Source: Actinernus sp. WN-2022
Lineage: Eukaryota > Cnidaria > Anthozoa > Actiniaria > Actinernidae
NCBI GenBank assembly: GCA_030867875.1
Contig: JAOWCC010001634.1
Coordinates: 54,783,352-54,847,351, forward strand
Length of the DNA: 64,000 nucleotides
Reading direction: 5' to 3'
Numbering within the stretch: position 1 is the first letter of the stretch; every line of letters starts with the position of its first letter. The notes below the pieces were generated by a model. That model was not told where the DNA came from and did not search any database. It saw only the letters and a list, made by a program, of their open reading frames with translations. The position numbers were made by a program, and so were the translations under genes. Shown piece after piece: positions 42,299 to 53,325 of this stretch.

Positions 42299-44980
42299 GT
42301 TTGCTGAGCACACTTTGTTCCTACTTACTCCCTCAGAGCAGCAGGGAATTCTGTCTACGCATGCGCTAGAACGTATCCGCGCGGGTTTCCTGTGTGGTTG
42401 TGCCGGGAAATAAAACAAATATGGCGGCGTGCTTCGTGCGATTTTGTTTCCTTTTTCCCCAACCTGCATTTTATTCAATTTGTTCAACACGAATTTTTCC
42501 TGAGAGTACTTGTAGAGTTTGTTTTCGGAGGTGTGAAAAATACGTTGAATATACTCAAAATTGAGGTTCAATTGAAATTTCTATCCGAGCTGGTTCGATC
42601 GGTATCGAGGAGAGCCCTCATTTGTTGCAAAAAAAATGTAACAAGAACATCCTGGAAAGTCCTCAGGATACCGACTTTTTGTTACATCAACGGTTTTTCC
42701 TCATGTCCCTTTTAATAACAGATTGTAAGTGGTGAACAGAAAAAAGTTGAAAGACCACCAAAAAGGAGTCAAAGGTTTATATAATAGCCATGCACAGGCA
42801 GAAAGAGTAAACCTCAAAAAGAGAAAGCAGGAGAAACACTTTTTGGCACCATTTAAGAGTTATTCCTAATTGTACCAATCAATACCCTGTCTGAAAGTGA
42901 AATTGTTGTTACTAAAACATGAATTGTATAGCTTAAGTGAGGGCTCTTTACTATTATAAAAAGAAATATATTATGTAGACACAGACGGACGAAAGAACAG
43001 ACTATTAAACAAGACATGTAGTTTAATAATTGAGTTTAATATAATTTAATATCAGGCAATCTTTATTTATAATTTCTACATGATTGTACATAGAGTAATA
43101 ATTCTACAGGCCTCTTCCTGTTTGCAACCTACATGTACCTCAGTGATATACTTGAACATTATCCTCTACTAACACAACTTCTGTTTTGTCTAAGCTAGGT
43201 GTGAGGATAAAGGGCATTAAGTGGGAAATAATTCCCCAATTTATGACTGACCAGTTCAAGGCATTTTGTAACTCTGCAGGGGTTGTCAAGATTTTTGACC
43301 ACATTCTAATTGCTACTGATATATGACTAGTGAATGACTCCAGTTATATATGACCGTATCAACTTGAACAAGAAAGGGATCAGTGTCCATTATTTATAAA
43401 TTGTGTTATTCAGTGCCACAGTCAACTCTGCAAAATAAAGTAAAAGAATTAGGGGAAGTAGTAAGGAATGTAATTCTCCATTGAAGAAATCATGCAAATA
43501 TTGACAATGAACAAGATAATGGGGGGGTAATGGTACACCCACAGCCTGACTCATTAAACTCTGCACTTCTGAAGGGTCAAAATTAGTAATTTGTACTCTG
43601 ATATCATGATATTTTGTGACCAAAAATGACACAAAATTAGCCGTTTGAAAGACTTTTATATATGAATGGTACTTTATCATATCTCGGTAGTTTAAATTGA
43701 GGACAAGTCATGTTATGTCACGGTACACGACACCTTCCAGTACAAGCAGTCATATATTTGCAAATTATGGCAGAATATTAATGCATTCACAAATTTAACA
43801 AGTTAACGATGAATATAAGAGTAATATTCTTCTAAGAAAAGGCAGTACTAATATATAAACTTCGGGTTCCTTGCCAACGCGACTTCAATCGAAGCGCTTA
43901 TCAATTTATTTCATTTCGTTCGAATCTATTAGATCAGATTAGTTTCGAGCTCGCGTGGTCGCACGTTTTCAGTAAACTAAAAACACTATTTAAGCAATTT
44001 TTAAAGACAAACCTTGTAACTAAAATTGATTTTGAAGCATATGGATTGAATTCAGATAGTTTTCATTCTGGTGGGTTCGGCTAGATTTCAAGATAAATGC
44101 TCTACCGTTTTCTATCCCGTTTCTCGAACTAGCATGTCAAAAAAGAAATGTTCAATTAGAAGTACACTCCAGGAAAATAATTCGATTTCACAGATTCATA
44201 AAGGACTTGAATGACTGATTCTATGGAACTGAAATTATAAAACAATAGGCAGCCGTGTGGTGTTTTCAAGTTGTGTTTATCCTCGATGAAGTAAACCAGG
44301 TCGCAAGTTTAATTTTGTGTGGCAATGAAATATAATACAACTTTACCATACGTGCGGCAATTTTGAGAGAGTTGAATTTCTCTGAAATGTGAAGAAGAAA
44401 GATGAAATGAAAAGAAAATGTCAATAATATTTTGGAGGGTCCGGCTAGATTTTTAGCTACATGAAGACGAACGTTTTTGGTTAGAGGAGACTTCACATTC
44501 GGATGTATAAAATTAACCTTTACGAACTCTTCACATATTTCACGATAAACTTATGTTGAAAAAAATCAGTAGCCACATTTTACATCTCCTGCATATAAAC
44601 TCCAAACGTTTACTTACCGTTTATCTCGACGTTCACCACACAGCTCGGAAACAGCCATCCTGTCAGGCAGACAACTTCCAGTTCGCGCCAAATTCGATTA
44701 CTCGTGATAGGACGTCGAATTGAATGCAGTTTACTATTAAAATTCAAAAGAATCACTCCAAAATCAATATTTAAGAAAAGGAAAATATCAAGAGGTAACA
44801 AGTTGATCAAGAAATTTCTCGTGCTTAATTGTTTGATTCCTGGCTGATTTTTAGTTGTAAACAAAAGCGTTTTCTTTTCAAGATCCCACGGCTGACACGA
44901 GGGAAAATCCTGATTTTCTCGACGCTTCGGTAAATTGTCCTTCAAAGAGAGTCCTTGCTGACTTTCCAAGTATCTGAAAC
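42299..44980. other. intron, no gene recognised
   Basis: No frame looks like a known protein. The open frames near 42392-42715, 43390-43680 and 44610-45122 lack any recognisable motif. No tandem array seen. The left end of a 3.3-kb element starts at 44981. Confidence 0.45.
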
Positions 44981-47900
44981 CATGGATCATAAAAAGACTG
45001 GATTGGGCACGCGCTGACGTGATGGCCGCAACCAAGTGGAAAATCGTGACGTCACATGTAAACAAACATTTTCGTAATTTCTCGGCGCGCGCGATTTCGC
45101 GATTAGCTTGGAAAATAAACATCGAAGAGAAAAAGATTAAGCCCTGAAGGATGGAGATCGGAGAAAACTTCGAGGGGTGCTCAAACGGCTTGTTTTCGGA
45201 GGAGAAAACGCAGCTAAAGGAGAATGAATTTAATACGAAGTTGCCGATAGCTGTCGTTCTAGCAATTCCGAAAGTGAGAGTGAAATATTAGTGTTTAGAG
45301 TGCAGAAAGGTCTATCATGCTAAATGCGGGTAAATGTTGGTTCATGATAAGACACGTAGGAAGCTATATGGAGCTATTAATATATATCAAACTGTGAAAA
45401 AAGCAAAAATTGTCAGAACATCGAAAACTACAACTCGGTTTGCCATTGATAAGTGAAAACACGAGTATTCTCTCTATTCATTCTATCGCGTGACTGTGTA
45501 CGGTCCTTGTTGATGAAGTTGATAAAAGCCGAAGGGGAATAACAACGACATTCGTTATAACCATAACCCCCACAAACAACCGTAGGGTCTAATCATGCAA
45601 GGTCGGGACCTGGCTAAATCACCAAGAATTGGAATTTAGCGTGTCGCTTTTGTGGATGGAGGAAAACCGGAGAACGCAAAGAAAAATCATCGGAGCAAGG
45701 ACAATCGATACCAACAAATTAACAATAATAATAAAGACTTTATTTATGGAGGGTAACACGTAATAGTGCAGAACACTAATAAACTTGTGGCCCTAAAAAA
45801 ACTAACCCAGTACAACCACGTGATTCAATGGCATTCCTCCAATGGCATTCCTCCACAGTCACACCCCTTCCCCATACTATTTTCCCAGCACATTCAGTGA
45901 TTTTTAGATTGTGTCCAAAATCTAAGATTTTTTTGCAAAAAAAACGTCTATTGTTGAGGCCTTTCATTTTGTTCTGTAACCCAAATGGGTATATTTAATA
46001 AGTATCCCAAAGGAGAAATCTTGATAACATGTTTTTGCTGGGTTTATTGATTTGTGAAGGCAATAATATGTTATACTGGTAGTACACTTTGTATTATGAC
46101 CTCTGGGTACAGTATATTAAATAAGATGATAATACTTGGGGTTTGTACAAATCATAACTTATATTCCATTCTAGCTAGCTGCATGGATGATATATGCTAT
46201 TTAAATCTGTATATCTGAAGTTAACTATTATATACACTACATGAACAGTGAAAACAATAAAACAATTTTTATTGAACTCTCAGACTTACTGTACATAAAA
46301 TTATAGTTCATGTACTGTACAACATAGTAAACTTGACAATAAATCTATCAAAATTATCTTATAGTCAGATGTAATATAAATGAAAATAAATTATTAGAAA
46401 TGAAGATTTGGGACTCACTCTAGCTCAGTCGACTATTAAACATGCCTAATTTACATAGCAGAAACCTTGCTTATCGACTGTTCTGACACGGTGCAGGACT
46501 CGATTGACAGTAATGCTTGCCCACTTGCCCAGGACAACTAAAAAGTTGAACCGGGCTGGTAATTTTTGTACCTGGACAACTAAAACAAAGACATAAAGGC
46601 AAACCAGATCTTAAGGCAACCAACCTAAAATCTAATGTTGAGCACTGTGCTGGCCATGTTGATTAATTGACTCCCAGGAGGATAAAAAAATATTTGTTTT
46701 TGCTAGTCTAAAGTTGTTGTGAAACTGCACAATACTTCAGGGCATTAACCTAGGGTCAATTCCATGAAGTGAAATCATCATAAGGCTAATTAGACAATGG
46801 ATACAAGTTAACATACATTATGGGATTCAAAGTTCCAAGCATTAGAACTCTATCTAACTGTGAAGGACTCTAACTTCCATAAAGCAGGAGTGTTCATTGT
46901 CTAACTACCTTAGAAAATTGTCATGCACTGACCAACAAAGATATTTTTAAATAATTGTGCAGTATTTTTTCCAAAAATAAAACCTTGTTCACGTGCTAAC
47001 TTAGTTCTCTGTGAGACTGCTTACACTATTGGTTATGAAGTATGTATACAGTGTTGCTGTAAATACAACTCTTGTATTATAGCTTAATTTGGGAGGATTT
47101 TTTCTATGAGGAGTAAATCTCGAAATTTTAATGCCATCTCTATGGGGGATTATGAAATGTGTTGATAACTTTTATAATTTCTCATTTCGCCCCTCTTCCT
47201 CCATATGTAGAACTTTTATAATTTAATTCTCATCTCGCCCCTCTTCCTCCATAAATAATGAATGGTCCATATAAAGTTTTGAATCATGGAGTCATGATAT
47301 GAAAAAAAAACATTCAAGTACCCTGTAAAATCTGCATGTTCTGATGTAGACTACTTCTTTTACACATGCATGTACATGTAATATGGAACATAAGGAAGAG
47401 TTCTGATTGTTTGGCAATTAAGTTCCAGTGGTTATTATAAGTAAACCATCATTTGATATAGAACTGTGAATACAACAATAGTTTGTAGATAGAAGGCTAA
47501 TTTCAGTTGAAGGAACATTGTGAATAGTAAACTGAATTTCATTGGTAGACCACAAGGAGGTAATCTCGATCTGCAGTAGATTCACTGGGGCATCCCTGGT
47601 GCCTTAACTTTCTCTCAACCATCTTGACATATGTCTAAGTGGATAAAATTAAGTAACATTTACATTTTGTTCCGCATAACAACCTTGACATAAGCTACAC
47701 AACTATCCTCAAAAGTCACCAAGTTGGTACATAATTTGCAGTTTCAAATTACAACCCTAACTCGTAAAACTATGTCTAAGCCACAATTTGATGCAAATAC
47801 AATCAAGTAAAGGAGAATTTGAACAACGACAACGTGAAAAACTAACAAATATTTGTGTCACAAAATACACAACATTCTTCCAAATTTGGCTCTAAAAAGG

Positions 47901-48246
47901 CCCGTTTTTGGGATGCGATTTTCTCCAAAACAGAATAAAATGAAAGTAAACAACAACAAGATGGGCTTACCTTGAAGTTTCTCGTGTGGCTTAGGCGGGT
48001 TGGAATTGTCGTAAAACAACGGAAAAAGAAAATATTGTTACTTAAAAGTGAGAAGAGCACTAAAACACGACCAAAAGAACAGAAGTAAAGGCAAAGAAAC
48101 AGCGAAAAACCTTTACCTACGCCACCCTTCACGTCACGATTTTCCACTATGATTGAGCCACGTTGAAGTAGAGTATCAGCCAATCAGCAAACCGGAAACA
48201 CCCCACGTGACCTGTAGTTTCCAATCCAGTCTTTTTATGATCCATG
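44981..48246. mobile_element. 3.3-kb DNA element with CATGGATCATAAAAAGACTG ends
   Basis: Perfect 26-bp inverted ends (44981-45006 and 48221-48246), flanked by CTGAAAC on both sides (44974-44980, 48247-48253). A 7-8-bp duplication and a CATG tip are features of P-element-like transposons. No transposase frame is recognised inside, so it is non-autonomous or unrelated. The interior is AT-rich, with a LINE tail at 45722 and duplicated 45-bp segments near 47163 and 47215. Confidence 0.7.
45722..45970 (-). mobile_element. short LINE or SINE 3-prime fragment
   Basis: The + strand opens AATAATAATAAAGACTTTAT, the same tail style as the LINE ends at 17646 and 63261. A doubled AATGGCATTCCTCC block (45827-45855) is included. 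No coding. Confidence 0.4.
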
Positions 48247-48488
48247 CTGAAACATACTAGAAAATAGGTACTAAAACTTGAAAAGGCATTTTTGAGCGGA
48301 CAGAGTCTTGTAAAAGCTAAATTTTAATTCAGCTCTGTCAGAACACTCCTTTTTCGTTCACTCCCGCGATTATTTTGGTCAGCACCAGCACAATTCTCTG
48401 CTGCTCTCCCTGAGGACGTTCTGCAATGCTATTGTCTAGCATTTAGATTTCATAATAATAGTTATTCCTTTACAATCTTACTGTGCAG

Positions 48489-48656
48489 ATCGTAGCAGCA
48501 GACGAGGCTGTAGCAAACGAAGCAGCAGGTGTTGCAAAGGCCATCAAGGACGAATGTGAAGGGGACTTAGCCGAGGCTTTACCAGCTCTCGAGGCAGCAC
48601 TCAGAGCCTTAGACACACTCAAACCTAGTGACATTTCCATGGTTAAAGCTATGAAG
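48489..48656 (+). CDS. DNAH1: dynein heavy chain (DNAH1-like), exon I (stalk helix)
   Basis: Acceptor CTGTGCAG, phase 0, 56 residues: IVAADEAVANEAAGVAKAIK, DECEGDLAEALPALEAALRA, LDTLKPSDISMVKAMK. This is the end of coiled-coil helix 1 leading to the microtubule-binding tip. The donor is GTAATG. Confidence 0.93.
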
Positions 48657-48951
48657 GTAATGATAGTAACTATTACGCTATAGATGATTTGTTTAGTCAA
48701 AAATACAATACAGTTAATGTTGTTAGGTGTGAGCAATCTTTTTAAACATTTGACAAAAGTCTAAAACCTCTGCACTTCTTTATGAATCGTAGAATGTTTT
48801 CGGTTTTTTCACCAAACAACCCCCCCCCCCCCCGCCCCCCGCCCCCCGTCCCCACGGTTTTTGTCGTCAAGACACTGTCTGTGACCCACACTTCGAGGCG
48901 GCATGATGTAGCCTTCTCGTTATTTATACGTACAAAATCTCGCCGTAACAG

Positions 48952-49169
48952 AATCCTCCGGGGGCCGTGAAGCTCGTAATGGAAGCCGTCTGTATCATGA
49001 AGAACCTTAAGCCGGAACGTAAACCGGACCCATCTGGTTCCGGTCGAATGGTGGAGGACTTTTGGGGTCCGTCACAGAAAATGCTCGGTGACATGAAATT
49101 CCTGGAATCTCTTAAGGTGTATGACAAAGACAGCATCCCTGTAGCCGTCATGAAAAAGATCAGGGAAAA
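48952..49169 (+). CDS. DNAH1: dynein heavy chain (DNAH1-like), exon J (microtubule-binding domain)
   Basis: Acceptor CGTAACAG just after a C-rich run. It encodes NPPGAVKLVMEAVCIMK, LKPERKPDPSGSGRMVEDFW, GPSQKMLGDMKFLESLKVYD and KDSIPVAVMKKIREK. This is the globular tip that contacts microtubules. KPERKPDPSGSG and DFWG blocks match DNAH1 as I know it. It ends with AA of a Lys codon before donor GTGAGT. Confidence 0.94.
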
Positions 49170-49281
49170 GTGAGTTTGTACTATATATTTTCAGTTTGTC
49201 TGTTGGTTGGTTTGTTAATCGTTACCAAATACCATTTTTTTGCTTAATGATGCGATAACAATGCTTGCTTGCTTGCTTCAG

Positions 49282-49393
49282 GTACGTAACCAATCCAGAC
49301 TTCAATCCAGAGAATATCAGAACAGTATCGTCTGCATGCGAAGGCTTGTGTAAGTGGGTTCGTGCTATGGAGGTCTACGATCGAGTGGCAAAG
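49282..49393 (+). CDS. DNAH1: dynein heavy chain (DNAH1-like), exon K with GC donor
   Basis: Acceptor GCTTCAG; G completes Lys. YVTNPDFNPENIRTVSSACE, GLCKWVRAMEVYDRVAK closes the microtubule-binding domain. The exon ends AAG and is followed by GCAAGT, a consensus GC-AG donor. No GT gives the phase 0 needed by exon L. The intron is 11.9 kb. Confidence 0.92.
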
Positions 49394-50500
49394 GCAAGTA
49401 AATTAATAGTTACTATTTGGGGGTTTTGGGGTTCATTTTTAGGCGACCATTGAATCAGGTGAGGAAAGCCGTAGAATAAAGATATTTGTCTATTTAATTA
49501 TTATTTCATTAATATATTCGACAACAGAACATTAGTTTTATTGCAAGTAAAAGGTTTTGGTGTGTTAAATTGGCTCTTTGTTGTTTCTCGAATAAAAAAG
49601 AGAGAGAGAGTTGGACAAACTCGAGAAGCATGTTGTGATAAAGAAATTAAACTGAGAGATCAAATTGGGCAAGTCCAATAGTGGTTGTACCAAAGGCTGA
49701 TATGTCTTGGAGAATATATTTCAATATCTTACTAAAAAGGCTAGAAATCTTTGAAAACCAGTCATATTTTCAAAAGTGATATCTTCACGTGTGAATATAT
49801 TACTTCTTAGAAAGAAATATACACTGGTATTTCATCGATAATAAGTTTCTGTTTAGTTACAGCTGATACTAACCTAAAATCCCGATTACGCTACACTGAA
49901 TAAACGGTACTGCAATCGAGCTTCCCCGACTCGGGATTTGTGTGGATACCTGTGGTCTTCGCCGCTATAAAGTACTCGATTTGTTTATCGAAGAGCTCGT
50001 ATCTTCGCCCTGTATGAATGGCCTTTCTCGATGCCTACCTGCAAAAAGTATATTCAGAAATAAAAGACAGTTTATTAGGCATCGACTTTTAGGGATGTTG
50101 GCGAGCTTCGCCATACTAATGCATGATGATGAACCCGGATATGATTGGGTCATCACAAGCAGGGAAGTACCCGGCTTGAGTTAAATTGCATTTCCCTGAT
50201 TCGATTCATTTCTTCGATAGGCTTTTAAACGATTACCTTGCTCGCATAAACAGGGATTACGGGTAACTATCTACAAAGTAATCGGGACCATCAGGTGTGA
50301 AGAATCCATTAAACCAGCATGGGGCACTCGTAACTAATAGAAGGATTTTATTTGATCTGTTGACAACATGAGACTGTACTTTGATTACTTCAACCGGAGA
50401 GAATTATCCGATTAATCAGGTTTCTTTAGTTATGCTTAAGTTTACATTAATCGAGGTTCTCCATTCAGATAATTGCCAAATACAACTTCTAAAACCCGAT
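49394..50500. other. intron, nothing recognised
   Basis: AT-rich; the open frame at 49942-50184 has no motif I know. No repeats until the 59-bp array begins. Confidence 0.45.
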
Positions 50501-50501
50501 C

Positions 50502-50737
50502 AGGACATTCCATGTTTGTCATGTGGAGAAACTAGTCACATAATCCCGCATGACCCCAAGAGGACATTCCATGTTTGTCATGTGGAGAAACTAGTCACAT
50601 AATCCCGCATGACCCCAAGAGGACATTCCATGTTTGTCATGTGGAGAAACTAGTCACATAATCCCGCATGACCCCAAGAGGACATTCCATGTTTGTCATG
50701 TGGAGAAACTAGTCACATAATCCCGCATGACCCCAAG
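50502..50737. repeat. 59-bp tandem array, four copies
   Basis: Copies start at 50502, 50561, 50620 and 50679 with AGGACATTCCATGTTTGTCA and are nearly identical, implying recent expansion or active homogenisation. No conserved coding. Confidence 0.9.
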
Positions 50738-50891
50738 CTGAACTCATTAAGTAGCAGTAGAGATAATGTTCTTTCTGTTTCTCATGGTTACATGGTTCAC
50801 GTAGTTGCAGTAGTAATAATTTGTAGGAATTTATTATTTTTATCTTGTAATATATAGCTAGATTTCAACGGAAAAAGAGCCACTTGTGGAA

Positions 50892-51964
50892 TAGGCTCGG
50901 TTTCCAGCCGTGGGGGTTTCGGTGAGCCCGCGATCCTCTCCCCACTCACGGCTGGGCGCGCGAGCTGAGACATTGTTGGTTTTTAGCCAATCAAAACCTT
51001 GCCACTCAAATCCTGTCGCTGAATTGATTTGCATAATTTACATTGTAAACTTTTGAAAGCCGGACGAAAGGCTTTCGATTGCTGTTCCAAAATGCGTTTA
51101 AATTTGCTCTGGAAAAGTTTGGTTTCGAAGAATTCAAGGATTCACACAAAGAAGCAGTAAGAGAGTTAGTTTTCGGGTGAAGACACTTTGTCAGTAAACG
51201 CACTGGCTCTGGAAGCCACTTGGGAAACCGTCAGCTCAAAGGTCTCGAAGCTCGTAATGTTCAGTCATTTCTCATTTAACTTTACCGATGCAAGACCAAG
51301 GTAGCCCGGCTATTCTTACTTCAAAGAAAATTACTACTGCCTTTATCGGAGAAGAAAAGACGGACGAGTCCATATTAAAAGAGTTTATAGAAGAGAGGAA
51401 ATCACGTCTGACGCAGGCCATGTTTATGCGTTTAACTCTGCAATCACAATTCACTTGAAAATCGCTGCATCAAATGAGTTTTACAATTCTTCAATCCTTT
51501 GTACTAAGTTTGTACAATTTATGTCTCCAAGACATACTCTACAGTACTAAGCGGGAATTCTCGACTCTAGCTCAGAGTTCCGAGATGGCATCTGAACTTA
51601 ATTTTTATCCCCGTATAAAATTTCGGCTATTAATTCCTGTCATCTAGTGTCAACAAATAGCCTGGTTTCAATAGCCGGGCTTTCTTTGAAAACTTGGACT
51701 GTGAACATGAGAGCTAATAATAAGAGGTATTAAATAAAACCTTTACCTACGTCGAATTAATTTCACACTTGGAAGTTTTAGTTTAAAGAATTCCAATGTG
51801 TTTTGAAAGTTTACGCGGAATCGAACCAACGCTACACGCAAATAAATGAATAATATTGAAGTTAATCAGATGACGTCACGGACACGGTGTGTTGACCGCG
51901 CGCCCAGCCGTTAGTGGGGGGAGGCTTTGGAGAAACGACACCCCAACGGCTGAAACCGAGCCTA
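50892..51964. mobile_element. 1.07-kb transposon with 9-bp target duplication and RecQ-like cargo
   Basis: The ends TAGGCTCGGTTTC and inverted GAAACCGAGCCTA, with subterminal CGGCTGGGCGCGCG blocks on both sides, are flanked by CTTGTGGAA (50883-50891, 51965-51973). A 9-bp duplication suggests a Mutator-like or related transposase. The interior holds helicase-like fragments on +. Confidence 0.75.
51079..51458 (+). pseudogene. RecQ-like helicase fragments inside the transposon
   Basis: 51079-51180 reads FQNAFKFALEKFGFEEFKD then SHKEAVRELVFG, stop; this is like the Q-motif/motif 0 start of RecQ-type helicases. 51288-51458 reads MQDQGSPAILTSKKITTAFI then GEEKTDESI, which resembles RecQ motif Ia/Ib (SPLxxLMQDQ..GI.AAFIGE). 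The Walker A exon expected between them is absent. A similar gene may have been captured in pieces. Assignment is from motif memory only. Confidence 0.4.
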
Positions 51965-51984
51965 CTTGTGGAAACGCCGTCGAA

Positions 51985-53325
51985 TAAACCATTATTATTA
52001 TTATTATGGTTAACGTGCTTGCGTTTTTACGTTCTGGTTTATGTTAACACCCTTAATGGCAATGCAAGTGTCCACTTCGAATAAGACGCATATCAATCAC
52101 TGCCAGAAACATATCCTGTCGCTAATTGAGTATCATTTTATAAACAATAGAGACATTCTTCAAATGCGCCGCCTGTGATTAAAGGATGTAATTACAGTTC
52201 TAAAAAAAAATTTTTGGGAACTTTGTAGTATTTTGCTTTCATATTTAGAGAATTGTTCGCTAGCCTGGTCGCAGAGGTGTTCTGACTTGAAGCCATGAGA
52301 CGAAGCGGTTTCGGCGACTTGCAAAGAAGCGAGTTTCTTCGCGGCTTACAACTCACAAATGTTGTCCACTCCTCTGGTAAAATAATTGAGAGAACACGGA
52401 GGTTCAGTAGCTGAAAAAAGGTTTTGTGAACCTATTCGAAAATCTTGCTTTCATTTGCGTTCGTATTTTGAGGGTTTGAAACCCGGGGTTGAAGCCACTA
52501 ACAGTTATTAACAGCGATAAAGCAAAAAAAAACCTATACGAAGCACCGAAAAACTCTATTACGCTTCTGCGACTTCACGCATGCCGGTGACAAACATGTC
52601 TCAATTAATGCTTTCCAATCTTCTTTACTTACAAACAAAAAGTTTAAATTATTGAAGCACGCGTCTGTAGTTATTTTCACTTTTTCAAAAGCTATTCAAG
52701 GTCGGCCATGTGTTTAACGTTAACCTCGAGGGAATAACTTATTAAGTTTTCGATCTTCTTTACTTATAAACTAACAGTACGCAATAAAAAGTTGAAGTTC
52801 CACGAAATACGCGTATGTGGTTATTTTCTGCTTTTCTAAAGCTATTCAAAATGTTTTGTATTTATGAGGTGTTAGATTTCACAGCGTCGCCGGGAAACTC
52901 GGGAGGAGGCCGACTCTCAATGGAGTGCGGAGGATTGAAAAGAATACACGTGTTTATCGTCCCCGCGCACATTCTTAACGTCCACTTCATATACAGTTCG
53001 TATAAAAAAAAATTCTTAACGTTTGATCTCTGAAGCAGCGAAAAAGGAAAGAACTCGTATACTTTCACTCTGTTTCTTTCACTGTTTCGCAGCTCGCTAT
53101 TAAAGCGGCGCTTCTTAAAACTTTAATAATTAGACAACCTCAGGAACCAGGGTAATCGTGCGCGATCGTGGACTGGTGGTTTTAGTGATCACAGAAAAGA
53201 CAACAAACACGGCAGTATCATGAATGTATTTGAAAAACTGCATTATTTAATAGTTCAATGAATTCACAGTGGTTTGTCGCCGAACTGTTTGTGTACATGA
53301 GAAATGCCGTTCTGGGTTGAAGTAA
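51985..53325. other. intron, no gene; one imperfect duplication
   Basis: Two related ~95-bp segments (52614-52708 and 52748-52850), each with TCTTCTTTACTTA..AAAGCTATTCAA, form an imperfect direct repeat. No coding recognised. Confidence 0.45.

Noticed and set aside
42392..42715. 107-residue open frame in the H-I intron
   Set aside because: No recognisable motif, low-complexity hydrophobic composition and overlap with a similar-length frame on the other strand.
44610..45122. 170-residue open frame on the - strand
   Set aside because: No family resemblance and it crosses the left end of the 44981 element, so it is unlikely to be a gene.
42330..48418. Possible large inverted pair around AGAGCAGCAG and CTGCTGCTCT
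   Set aside because: The similarity is short and gapped, and it conflicts with the clean element boundaries at 44981-48246.
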